Shown here piece by piece: positions 8,054-15,281 of a DNA stretch of 18,281 nucleotides. A model generated the notes under the pieces. That model was given only the letters and a program-made list of their open reading frames with translations, did no database searches and was not told the origin of the DNA. Both the position numbers and the translations under genes were made by a program. The first letter of the stretch is position 1, and every line of letters starts with the position of its first letter. Source of the stretch: Planctomycetaceae bacterium (GTDB taxonomy: Bacteria > Planctomycetota > Planctomycetia > Pirellulales > Thermoguttaceae); assembly GCA_031254675.1 (NCBI GenBank), contig JAIRTV010000342.1, positions 1 through 18,281 on the forward strand. The letters run 5' to 3'.

Positions 8054-9159
8054 TTTAGTACAAGTTCTTCAATAGAAAGGAGTTGAGTGACGGACGATTT
8101 TTGTTCTATTTTGTTCTCATTGAGACAAATATATTCAGCTGTACTACATGTTACGACAACATCGGCTCCGCTGTTGATAACGGAATTCCAACGTTCTTGG
8201 GCAACTAAATTGATTTCATTCGGTAGGTACTCGCGCATCAAAAGACTTCCGGCAAACACGGTTTCTTTTCCGTGCAATAACATTTCACGGATTGAACCGC
8301 ACGCCCTAAGAATTTTTCGTGCGGGTTCTGTTTCTTCGAGATCACGTGCAAGCGCAAAATGATCTTGAAACGTTAATGACAAGTCCGTTCGTTTCGGTTT
8401 CAATGTTCCATTTTCAATTTGTTGGGCAAGATGCGATGTCCAGGTTTTAATTTGTGATTTAACGTCGATTCCCCATTCTTTATATTCGCGCAAAAATATT
8501 TTTGCGTCACAAGGATCATAAACAATAATCGTTTCAAAATCAAGTTTTTTTGCTGTTTCATTAAACAGATTTTTGGTTTCCGCTGTTGAACCAACAAGAA
8601 AATGAATCGCGTAACCGCTATCCGGTTCATCGGAAAGAACGGTAAAATCGTTACCGATTTTTTTAAGCAACCGAATTGCGTTTAAGGCTCCTTGCGGATT
8701 TTTGTATGTGGTATCTTTTCCAAGAAACAATAACGTGTCCGATTTTGGCGGTAATGATTTGATTTCATTCAATAATTCCGTATCGATTTTTGTTATTCCA
8801 TAAATGTTGCCGGTTTTTTCAAAATTTCCGATCATTTTTTTGATACTGTCCGAAACAATTCCGGCAAAAATTCCTTCGCGTCGGGCTTCCAATATAACTG
8901 CAACAGGATTCCATCCTGTTACACATTCTTTTGTACAGGCGCCGCAAAGTGAACATTCATAAATATTGTTTATAATATTTTCCGGCTTTTCATTATTTCG
9001 TAACACGAAAGACATTCCCAATGCTCTCGCTCTGGGTGTATTTCGTTCCTGACCTGTTGCATTACCGATGGGGCAAATATGCCTGCACATCCAGCAAAAT
9101 CGACAAGAATTAATCGTTTCTTTATTTTTTTGTGACAAATTCATTTGTAATATTCTCAA
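8044..9159 (-). CDS. 4Fe-4S protein of the GlcF/GlpC/LldE type with cysteine-depleted CCG domains
   Basis: The 371-residue product begins with two 4Fe-4S motifs: CRFCWMCRHICP (C19, C22, C25, C29) and CSLCGACTKECVTG (C69, C72, C75, C79). This is the arrangement of GlpC, GlcF and HdrD. The rest follows the layout of two CCG (CX31-38CCX33-34CXXC) domains, but the key cysteines are mostly gone. The first reads DEPDSGY where EPCCG is usual; the second reads FQDHFALARD where YHDPCHLGR is usual, and TVFAGS in place of a CCG. Only TCSTAEYIC keeps cysteines. Electrons probably pass from the FAD oxidase through the two clusters, but the non-cubane site of HdrB-like proteins cannot form. ATG 9159 overlaps the oxidase stop by 4 bp; ATG 9144 is an alternative. 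Confidence 0.87.
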   Translation of the reverse strand: MRILQMNLSQKNKETINSCRFCWMCRHICPIGNATGQERNTPRARALGMSFVLRNNEKPENIINNIYECSLCGACTKECVTGWNPVAVILEARREGIFAGIVSDSIKKMIGNFEKTGNIYGITKIDTELLNEIKSLPPKSDTLLFLGKDTTYKNPQGALNAIRLLKKIGNDFTVLSDEPDSGYAIHFLVGSTAETKNLFNETAKKLDFETIIVYDPCDAKIFLREYKEWGIDVKSQIKTWTSHLAQQIENGTLKPKRTDLSLTFQDHFALARDLEETEPARKILRACGSIREMLLHGKETVFAGSLLMREYLPNEINLVAQERWNSVINSGADVVVTCSTAEYICLNENKIEQKSSVTQLLSIEELVLKCL

Positions 9160-10574
9160 AGACCAAGTTTGAATGGATTGAGTATTTGATTGGGATCTAA
9201 TTGTCGTTTCAATGCTTCGAAAACCTGCATGGCGGAACCGTATTGTTCTTTCATCAAACGACCAAGTTTGATCCCGACGCCATGATGATCATTGAGTACG
9301 CCACCGTTTGCCAATGCCGCACGAACACCGCAATTCCAAATTTGATTGTGAAGACGCAACGCTTCCATTGGGTCAGCAGGCGGTTCATCAACAATAAAAC
9401 GATCATAAATCATTGCTCCCCATTCATACCAATGCGAAAAGTGTGCAATAAATCGAGCCATTGGAAAATTCGTTTCAATTGATTCTTTCATTGCCCAATA
9501 AATTGTTTCAATTTTATCGAAAGGAGCAATCGTATCCATTGTGCCGAACATTTGCGGTAAATCCAATGCATGACCAGGATAAAAAAAAGTAATCTTTTCT
9601 TTCCACCATTTTTCTCCATATTCGTTACCCAAATCTTCCGCTCCATATTTTTTGAACACGTCGAGCAGTATTTTCTCTTCAATAGCAACGATTTCAGCGA
9701 TTCCCTCCAAAGCGATATTCATAAACGCTCCTTTTTTTGAAACACCGACAATCTTTTTGATAATAGAAATTGTTTCCGCTTCATCGTAAAGCCGCATGAC
9801 TGAAGGTTTGATTTTTTGAAGCAGTTCTTTTCCGGCTTTCAAAGCATCTGATATGTTTTTGAACAAAAATCCGCGAAAACGTCGTTCTTCGGGTTGAACG
9901 TAAATTCTCATCTGTGCTTTTGTCATCACGCAAAGCGTTCCTTCAGAACCGATGAATATCTGATTAAGATCAGGACCTGCTGCATGTTTCGGAACCGGAG
10001 ATGTTTCAATAATATCGCCGTTGGGCAAAACAAGTTCTATTTGCAGAACCATATCATCAATTTTACCATACTTCGTCGAAACAACTCCAATACCACGATG
10101 AGCCAGAAAACCACCAACAGTAGAACATGTCAACGAACTCGGATAATGCATTGTTGTGTAACTATAATCATTCGCAATATCTTCAAGATGCTTATAAATA
10201 ATTCCTGTACCACATTCAATATACATTGAATCGGTATTGACTTGATGAATTTTGTTCATTCTTTTTGTATCCAAAAGGATACCACCACAAACCGGAATGG
10301 CTCCGCCTTGCGTTCCTCCACCAGCGCCCCATGTTGTTACGGGAATTTTGTAATAGTTGGCAATTTTCAGGACAGCGGAAGTCTCATGAGCATTTTGTGG
10401 TGAAACAATTATATCCGCTTCCGGCATGCGACGCCCACGATCCGCCCACATCCGCGAAAGCCAAAAATAATCGACACTATGAACCAATTTATCAATAGGA
10501 TTTGCCGAACAATTTTCCTGACCAACAGCGTCTTCTAATTCGGATTGGATCATTGCAAACAAAAAATCGTTCAT
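9156..10574 (-). CDS. FAD-linked oxidase/dehydrogenase, GlcD/YgcU/AGPS-like
   Basis: The 472-residue product is a PCMH-type (VAO) flavoprotein. The FAD pyrophosphate loop is TWGAGGGTQGG (81-91), with TVGGFLAHRGIGVVSTKYG (152-170) and AAGPDLNQIFIGSEGTLCVM (198-217) completing the FAD domain. The C-terminal FAD-oxidase domain ends DHHGVGIKLGRLMKEQYGSA and LDPNQILNPFKLGL. The sequence, including RLYDEAE, is closer to alkyl-DHAP synthase and E. coli YgcU than to glycolate oxidase GlcD. It probably oxidises a hydroxyl or alpha-hydroxy acid and passes electrons to the adjoining Fe-S protein and the fused ETF. I see no histidyl-FAD attachment motif. Its start shares one base with the preceding stop (TAATG) and has a strong GGAGG. 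No transmembrane segment is evident. Confidence 0.9.
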   Translation of the reverse strand: MNDFLFAMIQSELEDAVGQENCSANPIDKLVHSVDYFWLSRMWADRGRRMPEADIIVSPQNAHETSAVLKIANYYKIPVTTWGAGGGTQGGAIPVCGGILLDTKRMNKIHQVNTDSMYIECGTGIIYKHLEDIANDYSYTTMHYPSSLTCSTVGGFLAHRGIGVVSTKYGKIDDMVLQIELVLPNGDIIETSPVPKHAAGPDLNQIFIGSEGTLCVMTKAQMRIYVQPEERRFRGFLFKNISDALKAGKELLQKIKPSVMRLYDEAETISIIKKIVGVSKKGAFMNIALEGIAEIVAIEEKILLDVFKKYGAEDLGNEYGEKWWKEKITFFYPGHALDLPQMFGTMDTIAPFDKIETIYWAMKESIETNFPMARFIAHFSHWYEWGAMIYDRFIVDEPPADPMEALRLHNQIWNCGVRAALANGGVLNDHHGVGIKLGRLMKEQYGSAMQVFEALKRQLDPNQILNPFKLGL

Positions 10575-11977
10575 TATTTTTCCTCCAAAGCATTGAATAT
10601 CAAACCGGGAATGAACTTCGTCAATTCTTTTAATTCCGAGACAAAATTGCCGCTGATTTCACTTAAATGATGAATGTAGGGACCTTCGATTAATTTTTGT
10701 TCTATTTGTTCAAGATGATTGAATTTCGCCCAGAGATAAGTTCCAACAGTATCGGGACCTTCGACTGTTTCGAATATTCCACCGAGAAGATAATAGTTTC
10801 CGTTTTCTGCCTGAAAACGTGCAATTGTGTATTGTCCATTCTTGACGCGAAAATTGGGTTTGAAAATTTTTAGACTAGGTTTCGCATCTTGGTTTCGTAA
10901 CGATGTTGCAAAAACACCGCAATGCCACAATAATTCGGCATCATCGCGTTCAGGATGACGAACGGTAAATTCGCCGAAAAAAGGCGGTTTCCGTCCGCGA
11001 GCCGCACACGCGAGAATTGAAGAGGTAATCGCACCATAAATATCAGTTTCGCAAATTATAATGAGTCCCATGTCCGCCAACAAACTCATCGCAAGACACG
11101 GCAACGCCCCAAAAGCTTGATTCATTGCAGTCCAACATTCCGTAGCGATAACATCTCCCCTATTCTCTCGCAGAACATCTTGATAAAATTCGATGAATGT
11201 TGCCATTCGCATCAACATTTCGTCATCAATTCCATTGACATCGTAAATATCTTTAATCCGTGTTACATGATCTTTAATAATTGCAGAACGTTCTCGCAAC
11301 GTTTTTTGGAGCAACGCGGTTGCGTCCGCCATATTAACCGGAACAATATCAATTCCAAAACGTTCCGTTAATTCCAACTCGTTCACCATAACACATTTGA
11401 ACGGTTTAGGACGTGTCCCGATTTGAATAATTCGTAAACGGAAAAAATTTTTAACTATTGTCGCAACAGAAAGAAAACGTTTCACACCTTGACGAAAAAG
11501 TTCCGTCTCAATATCGCAATTTGAAATATACGAAAAGTTGATATTATATCGTTTCAGTTGTTTACTGACAGAAAAAAGACCGCATTGAGTATCCGTGTAA
11601 CGAGTTCCGTCTTGTTCGATAATTCGGTCACGCTGTCCCCAAAGCAATGTCGGCAATTTCAATATCTGAGCAACTTTTCCCGCCGCTTCTTCATTTCCAA
11701 AATTACAATTGATAATAAAAAGCGCGTCGATTTTTTGGTTTACAAAATAATCGGCAACACGTTCACAATCTTTTGTTTCAATAAGCAGACCTTCTTCATT
11801 GAGCCACTCAAGATCAACAAATTCCGTTTGTTCATCCGTGAAATGTTTTTTGAGAAAACCAACGGCTTTTTCTTTATTGGCAACAGCGTAGTCGGAATTG
11901 AACATTCCTGTACGTTTTGGTCCAGGTAAATACCGTCTCACAGGAACCAAACCAATTTTCAATTTGTAATCCAGCAT
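10574..11977 (-). CDS. L-fucose/L-arabinose isomerase-family protein
   Basis: I take the ATG at 11977, giving 467 residues starting MLDYKLKIGLVPVRRY. The open frame continues upstream to 12175, but those 66 residues are low-complexity, do not resemble the family and run into the previous gene, so I discard them. No Shine-Dalgarno sequence is visible. Family landmarks are GLVPVRR, LLWGQRD (111-117), VIATECWTAM (276-285) with putative metal ligand E280, CETDIYGAITSSIL (309-322) with E310 and D312, GEFT, WHCG (351-354) and GGIFETVEGPDTVGTY (399-414). FucI and AraA-like enzymes convert an aldose to a ketose using manganese. As the first of the tightly linked genes it probably catalyses the first or second step and makes the ketose for the kinases. 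A related family member with another isomerase role is possible. Confidence 0.85.
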   Translation of the reverse strand: MLDYKLKIGLVPVRRYLPGPKRTGMFNSDYAVANKEKAVGFLKKHFTDEQTEFVDLEWLNEEGLLIETKDCERVADYFVNQKIDALFIINCNFGNEEAAGKVAQILKLPTLLWGQRDRIIEQDGTRYTDTQCGLFSVSKQLKRYNINFSYISNCDIETELFRQGVKRFLSVATIVKNFFRLRIIQIGTRPKPFKCVMVNELELTERFGIDIVPVNMADATALLQKTLRERSAIIKDHVTRIKDIYDVNGIDDEMLMRMATFIEFYQDVLRENRGDVIATECWTAMNQAFGALPCLAMSLLADMGLIIICETDIYGAITSSILACAARGRKPPFFGEFTVRHPERDDAELLWHCGVFATSLRNQDAKPSLKIFKPNFRVKNGQYTIARFQAENGNYYLLGGIFETVEGPDTVGTYLWAKFNHLEQIEQKLIEGPYIHHLSEISGNFVSELKELTKFIPGLIFNALEEK

Positions 11978-12113
11978 AAAATTCGAACGAAAACGATTTG
12001 ATTTCGTTGTAAAACAGCAGTAAACTTGGAAATAAACTCGAAAAAATAATTCTTTAAAATAACTGAAACTTATGGATGTTATTTTGTTCTTATGTTTCGT
12101 TTCGTTTTTTTTG
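11978..12113. other. Intergenic spacer within the catabolic cluster
   Basis: A 136-bp A+T-rich gap separates the oxidoreductase stop from the isomerase start. It is the only sizeable gap in the cluster. I see no convincing hairpin followed by T-run and no promoter pair that stands out from the A+T background, but a second promoter here would make physiological sense. Confidence 0.4.
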
Positions 12114-13460
12114 TTATTCAAATGGGTCGTAAATTCCTGGAATGGCGGTTGATTTTTCATAACTTCCATCGGCATCGGGCAACACGGGCGGAAGCGTATC
12201 GAATGTCAATTCTTTATCGTACGGAAAAATTGTTTTTCCTTTGTTGACGGCGTCTTCCCATGTAATTTCTTTTCCGCTGTAAGTTGCCATACGTCCCATA
12301 ATTCCGATCATGCTTGAAGTTGCGGCGAACCAACCTTCGTGCAATTTCTTTCCGTTTCGGATTGCGTCAACCTGATCAATGTGTTCTTGAATGTAAGGAC
12401 TTTTATCGTTATTTTTTTTCGGATAGTTCCATGTTTCTTTATCATACGGAGCCAACGAACACGCCACACCATTGCCGGCGGTTCCCTGAACACGTTCCGT
12501 TACGGCAGTCCAACATTGCTTGATCTGCCGACATTGACTGTGCATAACTCTCTCATTGTCATAACGATATTCGACATAATGATGATCAAAAATATTACCA
12601 CAATCACAAGGCGACATCCAAGGCGAACGTCTTGCTTGCCGCCCACCAAGACCATAACAAGAAATCGGATGCGCCAACGGATCACCTTTGCCGAGAATCC
12701 AATTACCAACATCAATATTGTGACAATGCTGTTCGAGATAATGATCACCGCTAAGCCAATTAAAAACGTACCAATCGCGAGTTTGAAAACTCATTTCTGT
12801 TTCGTTTGTTTTCTTTTCGGCGCGAAGAGAGATTTGTCCTGCATTCCAATAGACTCGTGTATTCAGAATGTTACCAATATCGCCGTTTTGTATTCTCTTA
12901 ATCCATTCGAGATAACTGTTCTGATGACGCCGCTGATAACCACTAAGAACCGTTAGATTTTTTTCTTCCGCTAATTTGTTTGCTTTCATACAACGTCGAT
13001 AACCTTCCGCATCAATACAAAACGGCTTCTCAACGAAAACATGTTTTCCTTGTTGAACAGCATATTCGTAATGTGTTGTATGAAAACCGGGAAACGATGT
13101 AATCAATACTTGATCGGCACATTCGATTGCTTTTTTGTAACCGTCGAACCCATTGAAAACATGTTCGTGTGGTAAATTGATTTTTGTTGTTTTATTTTCT
13201 AATTTGTCGAAAGTGCTGATTGCCAGATTGAGGCGTTCGGAGCTAATATCGGCGATAGCCACGAGTTTCATATTATCGCCAACGGCAATTCTATCGAGAA
13301 CGGCACCGCGTCCGCGACGCCCGCAACCAATTAACGCAACTTTAATTTCGTCGGTTCCCGCCGCATAAGCCGAACGAGCAACTCCCAAGGTGTAAACAGC
13401 AGCAATTCCACCGGTCATTTTCAAAAATTGACGGCGTGAAGTTTGTTTTGTTGAGTTCAT
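12114..13460 (-). CDS. Tat-exported Gfo/Idh/MocA-family oxidoreductase
   Basis: I choose the ATG at 13460 (448 residues). It is preceded by AAGGA at good spacing and starts with a Tat signal: SRRQFLK at 8-14, a hydrophobic stretch GGIAAVYTLGVA, and a likely cleavage site near AYA|AG (31-35). The longer frame from a GTG at 13631 would begin inside a palindrome and bury the signal. The mature part has the Rossmann loop ALIGCGRRGRG (42-52) and HVFVEKPFC, the EKP motif of the family. Later landmarks include the region around GGRQARRSPW and DCGNIFDHHYVEYRY. Such enzymes use NAD(P) bound in the cytoplasm before folded export and act as sugar or polyol oxidoreductases or nicotinamide-retaining glycosidases. 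It leads the cluster, 136 bp before the isomerase, and may oxidise or process the substrate in the periplasm. Confidence 0.88.
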   Translation of the reverse strand: MNSTKQTSRRQFLKMTGGIAAVYTLGVARSAYAAGTDEIKVALIGCGRRGRGAVLDRIAVGDNMKLVAIADISSERLNLAISTFDKLENKTTKINLPHEHVFNGFDGYKKAIECADQVLITSFPGFHTTHYEYAVQQGKHVFVEKPFCIDAEGYRRCMKANKLAEEKNLTVLSGYQRRHQNSYLEWIKRIQNGDIGNILNTRVYWNAGQISLRAEKKTNETEMSFQTRDWYVFNWLSGDHYLEQHCHNIDVGNWILGKGDPLAHPISCYGLGGRQARRSPWMSPCDCGNIFDHHYVEYRYDNERVMHSQCRQIKQCWTAVTERVQGTAGNGVACSLAPYDKETWNYPKKNNDKSPYIQEHIDQVDAIRNGKKLHEGWFAATSSMIGIMGRMATYSGKEITWEDAVNKGKTIFPYDKELTFDTLPPVLPDADGSYEKSTAIPGIYDPFE

Positions 13461-13535
13461 TTTTTGTTTCCTTTTTTGATGGTTGTCAACAGGACAGAAA
13501 ATGATTCTTATCGAATCAATAATTGAATTATGATT

Positions 13536-13563
13536 ATTATAATTCGTCCGCCCAAACGCACAA
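13536..13563 (-). promoter_or_regulatory. Candidate sigma-70 promoter of the catabolic cluster
   Basis: On the minus strand a perfect TATAAT (13541-13536) lies 16 bp after TTGTGC (13563-13558), a weak -35. Transcription would start near 13529, leaving a leader of about 69 bases before the ATG at 13460. The palindrome lies about 50 bp upstream of this -35. The surrounding A+T richness makes chance matches to TATAAT likely. Confidence 0.35.
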
Positions 13564-13615
13564 TCTTGTTTTTGCGCAATTTGATCATTGATTTTAAGAT
13601 GAATAGGATATGATG

Positions 13616-13635
13616 ATTCGTGTCCGGACACGAAT
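13616..13635. promoter_or_regulatory. Perfect 20-bp palindrome, candidate operator
   Basis: ATTCGTGTCCGGACACGAAT is a perfect palindrome with 10-bp arms and no spacer. It sits in the divergent control region 156 bp upstream of the oxidoreductase ATG. Perfect palindromes of this size with a central CG are typical of dimeric repressors such as LacI or GntR types. No regulator gene is present in the window, so the binding protein is unknown. Confidence 0.55.
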
Positions 13636-13662
13636 TATTCTTGTAAAGCGATGGATTGTTCG

Positions 13663-13679
13663 CAATTCCAACGGAATTG
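13663..13679. repeat. Short inverted repeat, CAATTCC/GGAATTG
   Basis: Seven-base perfect arms around AAC in the divergent control region. It could be a second regulator site or a weak hairpin. It is short enough to occur by chance in A+T-rich DNA. Confidence 0.3.
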
Positions 13680-13877
13680 GTTGTTTTCTATTTTGGGGGC
13701 ATTTTTTCTGATGGTTGATTTTGGTAATATATTATTGGAATTTTCGTCTGAAGTTGCTCAACCGATATTCGGCGATATTTTGCCAGTTGCTCGCCCCACT
13801 TGAACTGTTTTTTTCCTTTCCGTCCGAACACTTGAGCAATGTTTTGGCGGAATATTGTTTACTTTGCTTTTTGTTCT

Positions 13878-15008
13878 ATGAGCGAGACAAGAGATATTGA
13901 TGATTTTTTTCCTGAGAATTCTATGGGTTTGGACGAATGGGTTGCCCCGCCAACCGGCAACTCCCAACCGGAAGAAATTGGTGTTCGTACTGTTGACGAA
14001 ACGGAATCCGGTTGGCGGCTTGATCTTTTTCTGGCTTATCATTTTCCCAATTACAGCCGAACCTCCATACGAACCGCCATTCAAAACGGCAATGTCCGCA
14101 TCAACCCCAACTCCGAAAAACTAACCGCCGGCAAACCATCTTTCCGCCTCAAATCCGGACAAATTGTGCAATTCACCTTGCCGGAAATTTTCCGCGACAC
14201 CCCAAAACCCGAACCTATTCCTCTCTCTATTTTATATGAAGATCATGATCTTGTTGTTGTCGATAAACCCGTGAATATGGTTGTTCATCCTTCGCGTGGT
14301 CATTGGTCGGGTACTCTTGTTGCGGCGTTGGCTTACCATTTCGGCGGAACTCTCAGCACCGTACGTGGTCCCGTCCGCCCTGGGATTGTGCATCGCCTTG
14401 ACCGCGATACCACCGGCGCAATTCTTATTGCCAAAAACGACTCCACCCACATCAAATTAGCCGCCCTCTTCGAACAACGGAATATTCATAAAGAATATTT
14501 CGCTCTTGTTCTCGGTTGCCCCCACCTTGACCGCGATATGATTGACGCTCCCATCGGATTACACCCCAAAATCCGCGAAAAAATGTGCGTGGTCAACAAC
14601 AATAACCACTCAAACGCCAAAAATGCACAAACCTTTTACGAAGTAATCAAACGATACAACAAAATCACCGCAATCCGTTGCCTTCCAAAAACCGGACGAA
14701 CTCATCAAATTCGTGTTCATCTCGCCTTCACCGGTTATCCCATTTTGTGCGACAGAATGTACGGCAACCGGAAAACAATCACAAAAGAAGAAATTGCTGG
14801 AACTTCACCAATCTCCCTCAACGAAGAAAATCACACCGGAACCATTCTCCTCAATCGTCAGGCATTGCACGCCCATAAATTGAGGTTTGTCCACCCCACA
14901 AACAATAAAGAAATCGAAATCATTGCTCCTATTCCGCCAGATATCCAAGCTGTTGTCGATTGCCTGGAACTTCAAGATTCAGCTCACAAGAATAGACCTT
15001 TTCTCTAA
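13878..15008 (+). CDS. rluD: RluA-family 23S rRNA pseudouridine synthase, RluD-like
   Basis: I take ATG 13878 (376 residues, start MSETRDIDDFF); the frame also has an ATG at 13839 and one at 13923, and none has a clear Shine-Dalgarno sequence. An S4 RNA-binding domain spans about 45-102 (GWRLDLFLAYHFPNYSRTSI to LKSGQIVQF). The catalytic domain follows with YEDHDLVVVDKPVNMVVHPS (120-139) and the signature GIVHRLDRDTTG (169-180), where D175 is the catalytic aspartate. KTGRTHQIRVHLAFTGYPIL and DRMYG complete the family pattern. The enzyme converts uridines in helix 69 or equivalent sites of 23S rRNA to pseudouridine. Its length is a little above E. coli RluD because of an extra N-terminal 40 residues. 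RluB/C/D subtypes are not separated with certainty. It is divergent from the catabolic cluster and upstream of rpoN. Confidence 0.9.
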   Translation: MSETRDIDDFFPENSMGLDEWVAPPTGNSQPEEIGVRTVDETESGWRLDLFLAYHFPNYSRTSIRTAIQNGNVRINPNSEKLTAGKPSFRLKSGQIVQFTLPEIFRDTPKPEPIPLSILYEDHDLVVVDKPVNMVVHPSRGHWSGTLVAALAYHFGGTLSTVRGPVRPGIVHRLDRDTTGAILIAKNDSTHIKLAALFEQRNIHKEYFALVLGCPHLDRDMIDAPIGLHPKIREKMCVVNNNNHSNAKNAQTFYEVIKRYNKITAIRCLPKTGRTHQIRVHLAFTGYPILCDRMYGNRKTITKEEIAGTSPISLNEENHTGTILLNRQALHAHKLRFVHPTNNKEIEIIAPIPPDIQAVVDCLELQDSAHKNRPFL

Positions 15009-15084
15009 CCCTTTCCTAAGGCAGGAGTCAACCCTTCTTTTCAGGCGGTCAACCTTTCGCCGAAGGATTTTCATCCACGGTCGC

Positions 15085-15100
15085 ATTGCCGCAAGGCAAT
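15085..15100. repeat. Hairpin 1 of copy A (ATTGCC-GCAA-GGCAAT)
   Basis: Six-base perfect stem with a GCAA tetraloop, of the stable GNRA class if transcribed. It occupies the place that in copy B is held by GTCGGC-GATA-GCCGAC. Confidence 0.7.
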
Positions 15101-15172
15101 TCTGACTCTGTGTTCGGCTGGCAATTGGACTCCAAACCGCTTGGCAATACAAATTACCAGCCGAAAACAGAG

Positions 15173-15186
15173 GCTAGTCGACTAGC
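15173..15186. repeat. Hairpin 2 of copy A (GCTAGTCGACTAGC)
   Basis: Perfect 14-bp palindrome. The equivalent position in copy B holds GTTGCC-TAGC-GGCAAC at 18113-18128, a different sequence that is also perfectly self-complementary. Confidence 0.7.
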
Positions 15187-15192
15187 GCCGAC

Positions 15193-15215
15193 GCGACCTT
15201 TCGGCGAAAGGTCGC
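15193..15215. repeat. Hairpin 3 of copy A, conserved palindrome
   Basis: GCGACCTTTCG and its reverse complement flank a single central G. The same 23 bases occur unchanged at 18129-18151 in copy B. Confidence 0.8.
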
Positions 15216-15222
15216 CCACCTC

Positions 15223-15264
15223 AAAGACAGGTGATGTTGACTCAAAGGTGGGTGATGTTTCGCC
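15223..15264. repeat. 21-bp tandem repeat, two units (copy A)
   Basis: AAAGACAGGTGATGTT at 15223 and AAAGGTGGGTGATGTT at 15244 begin two units exactly 21 bp apart. Three more units occur at 17949-18011. Confidence 0.75.
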
Positions 15265-15281
15265 GAAACATCACCCATCTT
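15245..15281. repeat. Hairpin 4 of copy A, 18-bp arms
   Basis: Arms 15245-15262 and 15264-15281 pair over 18 bases with one mismatch (a G-T that could wobble in RNA) around a single C. It starts inside the second 21-mer. No T-run follows, so it is not a standard intrinsic terminator. Confidence 0.8.

Larger units (their letters stand above)
13461..13877. promoter_or_regulatory. Divergent control region between the catabolic cluster and rluD-like gene
   Basis: This 417-bp region has no convincing gene. It holds a minus-strand promoter candidate (13536-13563), a perfect 20-bp palindrome (13616-13635) and a second inverted repeat CAATTCC-AAC-GGAATTG (13663-13679). The part nearest the plus-strand gene is T-rich; I see no -35/-10 pair there worth naming. 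The frames open through it are short and lack family resemblance. Confidence 0.55.
15025..15281. repeat. Mosaic palindromic repeat element, copy A
   Basis: Reading rightwards, the element holds degenerate inverted 21-mers starting GAGTCAAC (15025 and 15048, 21 bp apart), a GCAA-loop hairpin (15085-15100), a 22-bp imperfect inverted repeat (15106-15127 with 15151-15172, 19 of 22 paired), a 14-bp palindrome (15173-15186), an 11-bp-arm palindrome (15193-15215), two direct 21-mers (15223-15264) and a long palindrome (15245-15281). The 108-bp core 15113-15220 is 83% identical (90/108) to 18049-18156 in copy B. It lies entirely between two genes, right after rluD. Confidence 0.85.

Noticed and set aside
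11978..12175. N-terminal extension of the isomerase by 66 residues
   Set aside because: Low-complexity, lacks family similarity and overlaps the end of the upstream gene; the family N-terminus starts at the ATG at 11977.
12339..12956. 205-codon plus-strand open frame opposite the Gfo/Idh/MocA gene
   Set aside because: It is antisense to a gene with clear family motifs, its peptide is Arg/Thr/Ile-rich without domains, and nothing supports expression.
13461..13631. 57-residue extension of the oxidoreductase from a GTG start
   Set aside because: The GTG lies within the 20-bp palindrome, and the extension would bury the twin-arginine signal that begins properly at 13460, which also has a Shine-Dalgarno sequence.
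13461..13877. Sigma-54 (-24/-12) promoter for the cluster, suggested by rpoN nearby
   Set aside because: No TGGC-N8-10-TTGC pair was found in this region on either strand by eye; rpoN proximity alone says nothing about its targets.
15245..15281. Rho-independent terminator
   Set aside because: The strong hairpin is followed by TAAAACGG rather than a T-run on the plus strand, and there is no T-run on the other strand either. It may still slow polymerase or protect 3' ends.
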